Assembly (NCBI RefSeq): GCF_000196495.1
Contig: NC_011312.1
Coordinates: 1,984,001-2,048,000 of the forward strand
Reading direction: 5' to 3'
DNA length: 64,000 bases
Origin: Aliivibrio salmonicida LFI1238
GTDB lineage: Bacteria; Pseudomonadota; Gammaproteobacteria; Enterobacterales; Vibrionaceae
Every line of letters begins with the position of its first letter. Position 1 is the stretch's first letter. Below the pieces are notes generated by a model. The model was given only the letters and a program-made list of their open reading frames with translations. It ran no database searches and was not told where the DNA came from. Below are positions 53,316-61,813 of the stretch, one piece after another. The translations under genes and the position numbers were made by a program.

Positions 53316-54437
53316 ATGACGGAAAAAATAGAAGACACCAAGGCAGAAAACAAATCAGTTAATCAAACGGTTAAAAAGACAAATAAAGTTCGGAAAATAA
53401 CAAATTACCTACTAATCACGGTCATTACTTTATTATTATTTAGCATTATTTCTGATCGAGTCATTCCACTTACAGATAACGCACGAGTGAAGGGGTATGT
53501 GGTTCCAATTAAGCCACAGGTATCAGGGCAAGTTTTTGATATTTTAGTTCAGCCTAATCAGCTTGTAGCACAAGGAGAGGTACTCGCTAAGCTAAATCCT
53601 GTCGATTATGAAATTGCAGTAAAACAAGCAGAACAAAATTTGGAAATTGCAGGTCAAAATGTTGGAGCGCAAACGGCAATGATTGCTTCTTCACAAGCAA
53701 GGTTAACGAGTGCGAATGTTGAATTAGAAAATGTGAGATTACAATCTGGTCGAATCCTTGAAATGGCAGAGCGTGGTGTGGTATCTCAATCTGATGCTGA
53801 CCAATCTCGAGCATCACTGGCAACGGCAAGGGCAAATGTTGTTAATGCACAAGCTGATCTTGAGAAATCAAAACGCCAATTAGGAGCCGATGGAGAAGAT
53901 AACAGTCAGATTAAAGCGGCGTTATTAGCATTAGAGCAAGCCCAAATTAATTTAGAGCGGACAGAAATCAAAGCACCTACCGCTGGTGGTGTTTCTAATT
54001 TTAGTTTATCTGAAGGTTTTTATGCGTCTGTGGGGCAGCCTATCATGACATTTGTCTCGACAGAAAGCATATGGATTGAAGCTTATTTTCGAGAGAATAG
54101 CTTAGGTAACATTAAGGTTGGAGATGCTGTTGAGGTTGCGCTTGATTTTGCTCCAGGAAAAGTAATTAAAGGCACAGTAACGAGTGTCGATTGGGGGGTT
54201 GATTGGGGGCAGAATGATCAAGCGGGTAAATTAGCGCAAGCGAATAATCAAACGGGTTGGTTACGTCAAACACAAATGCTACCGATAGCGATTGAGTTTG
54301 ATCACTCACAAGCAACTGGATTACTACGAATTGGTGGCCAAGCGGATGTGATCGTCTACAGTGGTGATAATGTTATTTTTAATACTATTGGTAAATTGTG
54401 GATCCGCTTTGTGAGCTTGATGTCTTATGTCAGATAG
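53316..54437 (+). CDS. HlyD-family membrane fusion protein
   Basis: Periplasmic adaptor of 373 residues. One N-terminal TM helix (about 28-48) after a charged cytoplasmic stretch, then a beta-barrel/lipoyl/alpha-hairpin layout: VPIKPQVSGQVFDILVQPNQLVAQGEVLAKLNP and LERTEIKAPTAGGVSNFSL are the two lipoyl halves. Related to EmrA/AaeA-type adaptors. It overlaps the next gene by 11 bases. The operon probably exports small aromatic or toxic compounds; substrate unknown. Confidence 0.88.
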   Translation: MTEKIEDTKAENKSVNQTVKKTNKVRKITNYLLITVITLLLFSIISDRVIPLTDNARVKGYVVPIKPQVSGQVFDILVQPNQLVAQGEVLAKLNPVDYEIAVKQAEQNLEIAGQNVGAQTAMIASSQARLTSANVELENVRLQSGRILEMAERGVVSQSDADQSRASLATARANVVNAQADLEKSKRQLGADGEDNSQIKAALLALEQAQINLERTEIKAPTAGGVSNFSLSEGFYASVGQPIMTFVSTESIWIEAYFRENSLGNIKVGDAVEVALDFAPGKVIKGTVTSVDWGVDWGQNDQAGKLAQANNQTGWLRQTQMLPIAIEFDHSQATGLLRIGGQADVIVYSGDNVIFNTIGKLWIRFVSLMSYVR

Positions 54438-55446
54438 CCTTATCGAGGATTCTCGAACCCAAACTAAGATAATAAGATATACCGTCGGTGTTGGCTTAGC
54501 GGTGTTTTTAGCTGCGTTGATTGATTGGCCATTGGCGTTTGTAGCACCAGTATTTGTCGCTAAATTTTTATTAGATAAACCAGAGTTAAACAAAGAAACC
54601 ATTTATGAATTGATGCTCGCGATGGTCGTAACCATTGCGCTTGGATTATTTTTATCGAATGGCATCACCCATTATCCAATTCCAATGTTAATCCTTATCG
54701 GATTAATGATGTTGTGGGGGTATTATTTGTTTACTGATCCTAAGTGGAACTTGTTTGCAACAATATTAATTATTGCGGTACTAATGTTGCCCTTTATGGC
54801 GATATCAAATCCTAGTGTGTCTGTATTTTTAGCCATCGGATTAAGCAGTTCTGGAGTTGTCGCGGTACTTATTTTTGCTTTTGTTCATATTTACTTCCCT
54901 GAGTCAGAATCGAAATTCACAGGTTATCAATCTTCCCCGTTATCAAAGCAACAACGATGGTATGCGGCGTTTAGAGCGATGATTATTTCTTTTCCTGTAG
55001 TTTGTTTTTTCTTTATTTTTCAAATATCAGAAGCACTATTAACGATGATGTTTATTGCGTTGCTGTCATTAATGATAACAGGTGAGAAATCGATTAAATT
55101 AAGTGCATTTTTAATTCTTAGCAATGGTATTGGTGGTTTACTCGCCATCGGTGTATTTGGTGTTTTAAGCCTTGCACCTAACATCATTTTTTATACATTA
55201 TTTATTTCACTTGTGGCCATTATTATGGCGACACAAATTTATACTAAACCAGAAAAAGCCCCGATTTACGCAACCGCATTTAGTACTGTACTTGTGTTGT
55301 TAGGCAGTACATTAATGAGTTCAGGGGAGATTGATAACAATATGTTTATACGTATATTTCAATTATTTTTGATTGGAATTTATATGATCGTTGTTTCTTT
55401 CTTTTTAGAGACGCGTCATTGGAGATTTTTAACTATGCAAACTTAA
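54427..55446 (+). CDS. DUF2955 membrane protein, putative efflux partner
   Basis: A 339-residue inner-membrane protein with about ten hydrophobic helices in two bundles separated by a polar loop (about 155-180). This layout and its pairing with an HlyD protein match the DUF2955 family, which resembles FUSC-type efflux proteins such as AaeB. It begins inside the end of the HlyD gene. Function as the pump component is inferred. Confidence 0.8.
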   Translation: MSDSLIEDSRTQTKIIRYTVGVGLAVFLAALIDWPLAFVAPVFVAKFLLDKPELNKETIYELMLAMVVTIALGLFLSNGITHYPIPMLILIGLMMLWGYYLFTDPKWNLFATILIIAVLMLPFMAISNPSVSVFLAIGLSSSGVVAVLIFAFVHIYFPESESKFTGYQSSPLSKQQRWYAAFRAMIISFPVVCFFFIFQISEALLTMMFIALLSLMITGEKSIKLSAFLILSNGIGGLLAIGVFGVLSLAPNIIFYTLFISLVAIIMATQIYTKPEKAPIYATAFSTVLVLLGSTLMSSGEIDNNMFIRIFQLFLIGIYMIVVSFFLETRHWRFLTMQT

Positions 55447-55472
55447 GTGCGCATAAATAACAAGGAGTGTTT

Positions 55473-56534
55473 ATGAAACTTGAAGCGAACTTTTCAAAAC
55501 AAGCAATTGATGCGTTTATAAAAATTGCAGCCATTGCGATTCTACTTTATTGGTGCTTTTCTATATTAAGGCCTTTTATATTACTTGTGGTTTGGGGGGG
55601 AATTATCGCAACTGCGTTATATCCAGTCGTATCATGGGGGCATAATAAATTTGGAATAAGCAAAGGCAAGGTGAGTGGGGGGTTAGCTTTTGTTGGTGTA
55701 TTACTCTTATTGGTGCCGCTTATTGCACTCTCTACTGGTTTATATACGAGTGGATCAGAATTAATTACGGGTTACCAAGATGGGACGATATCAATTCCTA
55801 AACCAGCAGCAAGTATGGCTGATTGGCCTGTTATTGGTGAGAAAGCTTATGCATTTGGTGTTCAAGTATCGTCTAACTTAGAAAGTGTGCTTTTAAAATA
55901 TGGAGAAGAAGTTAAGGCGATTGCTGGTCAATTAGCTTCTTTAGCTGGTTCACTTGGCGGTGGTTTCATACAGTTTATTATCTCTACCATTATCGCGGGT
56001 GTTTTTATGGCTAATGCTGATAAATGTGAACGTGCCTTTATCGTAATAGCAGATAGACTTACTGGTGAGCACGGTGAAGCATTAACGACATTATCAAAAA
56101 AAACCGTGAGAAGTGTTGTTCAAGGGGTGATTGGTGTTGCTGTAATACAATCGATGATGGCAGGTTTAGGCATGGCATTCGCGGGTGTTCCTGCTATTGG
56201 GTTATGGATGCTACTTGTTATGCTTGTCGCGATAATCCAGCTCCCTCCTATCTTAGCTCTGTTGCCTGTTATTTTTTACGTTTTTAGCGTAGATACCACG
56301 ACAACGGCTGTCATTTTTCTTATTTGGTGCATTATCGTTAGTGGCAGTGATGCGATATTAAAACCAATGTTGTTAAGCCGTGGTTCTAATATTCCTATGT
56401 TGGTTATTTTATTAGGGGCATTAGGTGGAATGGCGATGTCAGGTATTGTCGGTTTATTCGTGGGGGCAGTAGTCTTGAGTTTAACTTATCAGTTGTTTAC
56501 CGTTTGGTTAGATAGTGAATCAAAAGAGGAGTAA
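55473..56534 (+). CDS. AI-2E family transporter (PerM-like permease)
   Basis: A 353-residue membrane protein with about seven to eight helices, of the AI-2E/UPF0118 family: SILRPFILLVVWGGIIATALYP, QSMMAGLGMAFAGVPAIG, LPPILALLPVIFYVFS. Members transport Na+/Li+ coupled substrates or autoinducer-2; a quorum function cannot be read from sequence. I choose the ATG at 55473 behind AAGGAG, not a GTG two codons earlier. Third gene of the operon, two bases before the channel gene. Confidence 0.85.
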   Translation: MKLEANFSKQAIDAFIKIAAIAILLYWCFSILRPFILLVVWGGIIATALYPVVSWGHNKFGISKGKVSGGLAFVGVLLLLVPLIALSTGLYTSGSELITGYQDGTISIPKPAASMADWPVIGEKAYAFGVQVSSNLESVLLKYGEEVKAIAGQLASLAGSLGGGFIQFIISTIIAGVFMANADKCERAFIVIADRLTGEHGEALTTLSKKTVRSVVQGVIGVAVIQSMMAGLGMAFAGVPAIGLWMLLVMLVAIIQLPPILALLPVIFYVFSVDTTTTAVIFLIWCIIVSGSDAILKPMLLSRGSNIPMLVILLGALGGMAMSGIVGLFVGAVVLSLTYQLFTVWLDSESKEE

Positions 56535-56536
56535 CA

Positions 56537-57199
56537 ATGAAAAAAGTGTCAAGGGATGATAATTTCTACTTCTTATTTTTTGCTTTATTAGGCCTTCTGT
56601 TTACTAGTTCGGTAATGCAACAACTATTTGAAGGAGGCCAGAAAATGATCTTGGCGTTGATCATTATTTGTTTGGCGGTTTCTATTGTGGGTGTAAATCA
56701 TAAACAAACCTTTTATCGAAGTTGGTATGGCTTTTTATTAAGTCTTGCCGCAATCTCGGGAATATTTTCATTTTTTGAAGGTTATGATTGGTCCTTAATT
56801 ACATTAACAGCGTTATTGTTTTTTTTACTGTCTCATACTTATGCCGCGCTAAAGCAAGTCATGTTAACAGATTATGTTAGCCGCAATCAGATCGTAGGGT
56901 CTGTTTGCGTTTATTTATTGCTTGGGATGTCATGGGCAATTATCTATCTTATTCAAATAGAACTTTTTCCACAGGCATTTTATGGTATTGAAGATAAGGC
57001 TTGGATAGATAATTTATTTGAAGTGATTTATTTTAGTTTCATTACATTAACAACGGTAGGGTATGGCGATATTTCACCTGTTTTACCCATACCTAAATTC
57101 TTTGTTTTTTTAGAGTCACTTATTGGTAGTTTTTATTTAGCGATAATGGTGGCAAGTTTAGTGAGTAGTCGTTTAAATCAGTCAGACAACCAACGTTAA
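56537..57199 (+). CDS. Two-TM-pore potassium channel family protein
   Basis: A 220-residue membrane protein. Several N-terminal helices (about 12-110) lead to a pore domain with the K+ selectivity filter TLTTVGYGDISP near residue 175 and a final helix. It lacks the Arg-rich S4 of the channel at 3870-4718. It is the last gene of the HlyD operon and is followed by a terminator. Coupling to the efflux genes suggests a role in membrane potential during transport, an inference only. Confidence 0.85.
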   Translation: MKKVSRDDNFYFLFFALLGLLFTSSVMQQLFEGGQKMILALIIICLAVSIVGVNHKQTFYRSWYGFLLSLAAISGIFSFFEGYDWSLITLTALLFFLLSHTYAALKQVMLTDYVSRNQIVGSVCVYLLLGMSWAIIYLIQIELFPQAFYGIEDKAWIDNLFEVIYFSFITLTTVGYGDISPVLPIPKFFVFLESLIGSFYLAIMVASLVSSRLNQSDNQR

Positions 57200-57219
57200 T
57201 TGATTTGACGTACTGACCG

Positions 57220-57262
57220 TAAAATCTCGTTATCTTTTAAATAAAGTAACGAGATTTTTTAT
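57220..57262 (+). terminator. Terminator after the efflux operon
   Basis: Eleven-bp stem AAATCTCGTTA (57222-57232) with TAACGAGATTT (57248-57258), then T-run. Confidence 0.82.
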
Positions 57263-57293
57263 CTTATTTATAGGGATTAAGTCGTTATTATTT

Positions 57294-57455
57294 TTATCTC
57301 ATGACATAACGGTATGTTTTCTTACTTGTCCAAACGAGACCTTTACCTATATTTAAGCATGAGTTTATTACAAACTGAGATATAGACATACCGAGTTCTT
57401 TTGCGACTTTTAGTATGTGATAAAAATCTGAGTGTTTAAAATCATTCATTGTCAT
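57294..57455 (-). CDS. Small protein of 53 residues, hypothetical
   Basis: Starts MTMNDFKHSDFYHILKVAKE with GGAAG six bases before the ATG. The middle, ELGMSISQFVINSC, has a helix-turn-helix or ribbon-helix look, and the tail is basic. The frame is open further upstream, but the strong ribosome site favours this start. It lies alone between two terminators. I do not recognise a family. Confidence 0.45.
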   Translation of the reverse strand: MTMNDFKHSDFYHILKVAKELGMSISQFVINSCLNIGKGLVWTSKKTYRYVMR

Positions 57456-57594
57456 TTTTTGCTTCCAAAAGTTGGTGGTATCCAATCCAAAGTGTTTTTG
57501 ATGGAAGAATGATACGTTGAAAACAAAAATGATAATTACCATTTAGCGCCAATGATGAAATGCATTACTGAGTAAATATCATGATTCATATAAT

Positions 57595-57628
57595 AAAAAA
57601 TGGCGACCGATTTGGTCGCCATTTTTCT
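57595..57628 (-). terminator. Terminator after the UPF0149 gene
   Basis: Stem AATGGCGACC (57599-57608 region) with GGTCGCCATT (57614-57623); T-run on the minus strand from the left A6. Confidence 0.85.
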
Positions 57629-57651
57629 GTAAAATCTTTGTTTATCTAGAT

Positions 57652-58254
57652 TTACTCATCTCTGCTTGCATCTGCTTCTGCTTCTGCTTCTGCTAGTTCA
57701 CTACCACGCATGGTTAAGCCACAAAGCATCATTGGTACCGCTTTGTAGATTTCTACGAATTCGTCCAAGCCTGCAATGCCTTGCTCTTTTAATGTAGATA
57801 ATGCGGTTTCTGGATCAAAAAGCATGCTGATTGAAAGTAATACACCACCAAGTAATGCGTTATTTTCACTATTTTCTGGCATCAACGTTTCCCAATCATC
57901 ACGCGTTAATTGCCAACCTTGTAACAAACCTTCAGAAAACTGACGAGTTTGTGTGGTTACAATTTCTTCATCGTCAAGTTGGCAAGCTTCTGGCCATTGC
58001 CATTGCCCATTTAAGAAAGACTCGCGATATTCATTCCATAAATTGACAACTGCGTTTGCATAATCTTCTAACTCCTCAGCTGTTGTAAATGGAGATATTT
58101 CTTCACCACCCCATAGAAAAGCTAACCATTCATTTGGGCTAATTAAGTTAGGAGCAACAGCCATAGCGGCAACAAAGCCTTGAGTTTGGGCTCCTGTTAG
58201 TAATGTATTTTCAAATTCAGGGTTTGAAAGAATTTCAGTAAGTGATAAAGACAT
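57652..58254 (-). CDS. UPF0149 (YgfB/YecA-like) family protein
   Basis: A 200-residue acidic soluble protein beginning MSLSLTEILSNPEFENTLLT, matching the UPF0149 family (GFVAAMAVAPNLISPNEWLAFLWGG). No zinc-binding SEC-C tail as in YecA; instead the C-terminus is AEAEAEADASRDE, encoded by a GCTTCT-type microsatellite at 57665-57690. Function of the family is unknown. Confidence 0.82.
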   Translation of the reverse strand: MSLSLTEILSNPEFENTLLTGAQTQGFVAAMAVAPNLISPNEWLAFLWGGEEISPFTTAEELEDYANAVVNLWNEYRESFLNGQWQWPEACQLDDEEIVTTQTRQFSEGLLQGWQLTRDDWETLMPENSENNALLGGVLLSISMLFDPETALSTLKEQGIAGLDEFVEIYKAVPMMLCGLTMRGSELAEAEAEADASRDE

Positions 58255-58579
58255 AATATTCTCATTTCATTCAAGTTTTACTCATTGTATCAAGAACTTT
58301 TCTCCTTGTCTGAACTGAAATGTTACGCGGTATTTGATGGTGACAAGTTGCAAGATTGTGAAATTAAATTACGAAATGTAAAAGGTAGCGGATTAATCTG
58401 ATTTTAAATGAGAAAATAGTTGTAAATTTACTACATGCTTTTAACTTCGATATCTAATTCTGATTAAGTTGTGATTTAATAGCGATAATTACTGCTAATT
58501 CCATTGTTATTGGTCGGTATGACTATAGCTTATGCTTTGAGTGGTATTATTAACTTTATTTTTTGGAGATAGAAAAAGA
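58255..58579. other. Intergenic region between UPF0149 and alaE
   Basis: A 325-base AT-rich divergent gap. It holds a 17-codon ORF at 58519-58572 ending seven bases before alaE (MTIAYALSGIINFIFWR), possibly a leader but without alanine-rich or attenuator structure. No clear promoter or operator is visible. Confidence 0.4.
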
Positions 58580-59029
58580 ATGTCTAGAAAAGGACCATTT
58601 AGTATTCGCAATGCTGCGGCTGATACATTTGCAATGGTGATTTTTTGTTTTATTACAGGCATGTTCATTGAAATTTTTATTTCAGGAATGACGTTTGAGC
58701 AATCTCTAGCGTCACGCATGCTGTCTATTCCAGTTAATATAGCGATTGCATGGCCTTACGGTGTTTTTCGAGACTTTATGCTACGCCAAGGATCTCGAGT
58801 ATCATCGATGTCGTTTATAAAGAACGTTGCAGATTTAACGGCTTATGTATTATTTCAATCACCGGTTTACGCGGCTATTTTATTTACGGTTGGGGCGAGT
58901 ACCGATCAAATAATTACCGCAGTATCAAGTAATGCGGCTGTTTCATGTGTGATGGGTGTTTTTTATGGGTATTTTCTTGATGCATGCCGTAAAGCATTCA
59001 AAGTTCCTGGCTATACGCAAAGAGTGTAA
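58580..59029 (+). CDS. alaE: L-alanine exporter AlaE
   Basis: Inner-membrane exporter of 149 residues, equal to E. coli AlaE, with four TM helices. Conserved stretches include AVADTFAM-type AAADTFAMVIFC, IPVNIAIAWPYGVFRDF, ADLTAYVLFQSPVYAAIL and YGYFLDACRKAFKV. I choose the ATG at 58580 (MSRKGPFSIRN), with GGAG 12 bases upstream; an upstream in-frame ATG adds 13 unrelated residues. Alone in its transcript. Confidence 0.92.
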   Translation: MSRKGPFSIRNAAADTFAMVIFCFITGMFIEIFISGMTFEQSLASRMLSIPVNIAIAWPYGVFRDFMLRQGSRVSSMSFIKNVADLTAYVLFQSPVYAAILFTVGASTDQIITAVSSNAAVSCVMGVFYGYFLDACRKAFKVPGYTQRV

Positions 59030-59140
59030 AAATTAGTAACATAAAAGCAGTATGCATTGTTAATGCTTATGTATAAAATGTAAAGAATACATTGTATTAA
59101 TGCATCTCCCGTTTGAGACCTAATTTAGATTAATGGAATA

Positions 59141-59227
59141 ATGAAAAGACATTTTTATGCAATGCTGTTTTTAAGCCTTATTGGTTTAATTGGTATTTCT
59201 ACAATTTCAGCTGCACCATTTTTGTAA
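59141..59227 (+). CDS. Tiny signal-peptide-like ORF
   Basis: A 28-codon ORF, MKRHFYAMLFLSLIGLIGIS followed by TISAAPFL, with GGA seven bases before the ATG. It is nearly all signal peptide (positively charged start, hydrophobic core, SAA cleavage-like site). It could encode a small membrane peptide. No homologue comes to mind. Confidence 0.35.
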   Translation: MKRHFYAMLFLSLIGLIGISTISAAPFL

Positions 59228-59421
59228 TTAACGTGCAGTAGTGACTTTATTTTTAAACAGTAAATCTGTGATTTTATACATAATAAGCGCTTCAATACGC
59301 TTATTAGATCGTCATGGCGAACAAAAATAAAGCAAATAGACATATTCAGCAAGAAAGGCCTTGACCCTAAGCGGTTAAATCATTAAATTAGCGCTCGTTG
59401 TCTTGAAAGAGTCAACGACTT

Positions 59422-59509
59422 GGTGAGTTGTCCGAGTGGCTGAAGGAGCACGCCTGGAAAGTGTGTGTACGGCAACGTACCGAGAGTTCGAATCTCTCAC
59501 TCACCACCA
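59422..59509 (+). tRNA. tRNA-Ser (GGA)
   Basis: 88-base class II tRNA with long variable arm (GTGTGTGTACGGCAACGTACC region), acceptor arms GGTGAGT/ACTCACC and encoded CCA. Anticodon GGA at 59456-59458 reads UCC/UCU serine codons. A terminator follows seven bases later. Confidence 0.96.
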
Positions 59510-59515
59510 CATTTT

Positions 59516-59541
59516 AAAGCCCTGATTATTCGGGGCTTTTT
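59516..59541 (+). terminator. Terminator after tRNA-Ser
   Basis: Stem AAAGCCC with GGGGCTTT around GATTATTC, then T-run. Confidence 0.82.
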
Positions 59542-59964
59542 CGTATCTATAAGCTTGTTCAGTGCCCACTGAGAGTACAAAAAAGAGTACACAAGCTAAC
59601 GATAATCTAAAAAATCTACTGCATACCCTCTAAAAATAATGCGTATTTAATCCTCATACTATTATTTTTCAGTGCTTTACCACTTTCTATTGTGATTTTT
59701 TATTCTATTCATTTCTGTTTTTATCTTTTCTGAATATCTATTGGTTTTAACCGGGTGATCTAACTTGAACCGTCTTAGCGCTTGATATGCACAAACAAGT
59801 CATTCTATTTGATGTTAGTTTTCGGTAAAAAATGACAGGGGGTATCGCAAATGGATCTTAAGCGAGTATATTAGAGCCCTATTTAATACATTAAATCCTG
59901 CCAATAAATACCTCACAGAAAAGAAGGTAGAGTAGTGACCGTCCCTCAGTTATAAAGAGTTGTT
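59542..59964 (+). other. Region between tRNA-Ser and the PBP2 gene
   Basis: A 423-base gap with no gene. It contains a short direct repeat GAGTACA (59573 and 59585) within a flanking AGCTTGT/ACAAGCT inverted pair just past the tRNA terminator, and the PBP2 leader with AAAGAG before the ATG. No integrase gene or second copy of the tRNA end is present, so I see no island here. Confidence 0.45.
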
Positions 59965-61267
59965 ATGCCCAACAGAAAGATGCTATTCAGAGATCACCAA
60001 TTTGAAATATCCTTATTTGCTCGACGGGTTATTATTGCTTTCCTATTTATATTGGTAGGTATTGGAGGGTTAATTTATAACTTATATCATCTGCAAGTTG
60101 AAGATCACAATCAGTATCAAGCTCGTTCAAACAATAACCGTATTAAAGTTATTTCTGTTGCGCCTAATCGTGGTCGAATTTATGACCGCAATGGGGTACT
60201 ACTCGCACAAAACGTCCCTGTCTATGCTTTAGAGTTAATCCCCGCCAAGATAGATGATATGGAGGGTACGTTAGCGTCATTAAAAAAAATGCTGAGTTTG
60301 GATGATGATGAAATCACTGAATTTAAAAAGGCAATGAACCGAACGTTAAGGATTCGCCCTGTTACCTTAATAGAGCAGATGAGTGAAGTGCAAGTTGCTG
60401 AGTTTTCGGTGAATCAATTTCATTATGATGGAATTCATATTGATGCGTATCTTGAACGTTATTATCCATACGGGGCCAGCTTAACCCATGTTTTAGGTTA
60501 TGTCGGTAAAATTAATGATCGTGATATTCGTCATCTTAAAGAAGGGAATAAATACACTAATTATAAAGGCACTCGTACTATCGGAAAGTTAGGTATTGAG
60601 CGTTATTATGAAGACACATTACACGGCCAATCAGGCTACGAAAAAGTAGAAGTTGATAGCCGTGGACGTATTGTTCGAACTCTTGATTATGTCGCTCCAA
60701 TTTCAGGTAAAGACATAAAATTAAATATTGATTTGGGTCTGCAGCTGTATGCTTATAAGCAATTAACGATTCAGAAACAAAATCCTACGACCCATAAGAT
60801 GGAGGATTATCATCGTCGTGGATCTATCGTGGTGTTGGATCCTAGAGATGATTCGGTATTAGCGATGGTATCCAGTCCTAGTTATGATCCGAACCTGTTT
60901 GTTCATGGTATATCATCAAAACATTATAATGCCTTATTGAATGATCCTGATCTCCCATTATTAAATCGAACGACTTTAGGCGTTTACCCTCCAGGTTCAA
61001 CTGTGAAACCACAAATAGCAGTGGCAGCGTTGAGTGAAAAGGTGATCACACCAAGTACAACAAGTAATTTCCCAGGTTGGTGGAGAATACCACACTCTAA
61101 AAGCCGTAAATTTCGTGATGATGTTCGTTGGGGGCATGGCGAAGTGAATGTTGTAAAGGCGATTGAAAAGTCAGTAGATACCTTCTTCTATCAAGTCGCT
61201 TACGATATGGGAATTGATCGATTGTCGGTATGGATGAATAAATTCGGCTATGGGGAACCATCTGGTA
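59965..61267 (+). pseudogene. mrdA: Penicillin-binding protein 2 (mrdA-type), 5' part, interrupted by IS
   Basis: First 434 codons of a PBP2-type transpeptidase, which synthesises elongation-phase peptidoglycan. TM anchor about 22-42; PBP dimer domain with VAPNRGRIYDRNGVLLAQN; the active-site serine S345 and K348 in PPGSTVKP; and the SxD motif at S403 (EKSVDTFF). The frame runs into the IS and ends after two foreign codons (GGT AAG TAG). The KTG motif lies in the other piece, so the transpeptidase fold is broken. It is not next to rodA, which suggests a second PBP2 copy exists elsewhere. Confidence 0.93.
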
Positions 61268-61373
61268 AGTAGTTAATGATAAGTTTTCGAGAATGAAGAT
61301 TTCGCCTTTACCATATATCCATATATCCATATGGTATTAAAATGAGTATTTTAACGTCAGTGTCTATATCATA

Positions 61374-61796
61374 ATGAAAGCAGTTAATCCTTTAACAGAC
61401 AATGAAAAAATAACCCTAAAAGAAGCGATCGCTAATCATCCAAAAAATAGAGTAAGAATACGAGCACATGCGATTATTCTCAGTGATAAAGGCTACTCTA
61501 TTTTAGCGTTAACTGATATTTTAGACGCTAAATTTGAGACCATATCGTCATGGATAGACCATTGGGAAGCCTGTGGAATGCTCGGATTGTATGACGCTGT
61601 TCGTATAGGTAGAAAACCTATTTACACAGAAGCAGAAGTATATCGTTTGAAGTCATTGGTTGATGAAGAGCCACATCAACTTAAACGAGCACAAGCAATA
61701 CTTGAAGAAGAAACAGGTAAAAAATCCAGCTTAGACACTATTAAACGAAATATAAAAAAAGTGATTACAGTTACAAAAGAGCCCGACACTCATTAA
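61374..61796 (+). CDS. IS630 transposase, OrfA (HTH part)
   Basis: 140 residues with an N-terminal helix-turn-helix of the transposase type (KGYSILALTDILDAKFETISSWIDHWE). This is the DNA-binding half of an IS630 transposase. It ends 17 bases before OrfB, but homology continues in the -1 frame from the A7 run at 61754-61760, so OrfA is probably extended by frameshifting. No ribosome site is obvious. Confidence 0.85.
   Translation: MKAVNPLTDNEKITLKEAIANHPKNRVRIRAHAIILSDKGYSILALTDILDAKFETISSWIDHWEACGMLGLYDAVRIGRKPIYTEAEVYRLKSLVDEEPHQLKRAQAILEEETGKKSSLDTIKRNIKKVITVTKEPDTH
61754..61761 (+). promoter_or_regulatory. Candidate programmed -1 frameshift site in the IS transposase
   Basis: In the OrfA frame the codons are ATA AAA AAA GTG, so the heptamer A AAA AAA is present. 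A -1 slip continues as AGT GAT TAC AGT TAC AAA, giving SDYSYKRARHSLKLKRDD, which is the conserved IS630 linker, directly into OrfB. The product would be 335 residues, the usual IS630 length. Confidence 0.65.
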
Positions 61797-61813
61797 AGTT
61801 AAAGCGTGACGAT

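Noticed and set aside
55473..56534. Autoinducer-2 exporter assigned from family name
   Set aside because: AI-2E family members have varied substrates; sequence gives no support for AI-2 specifically.
58519..58572. 17-codon leader peptide before alaE
   Set aside because: No alanine run, no attenuator hairpin; could be chance. Mentioned only within the gap entry.
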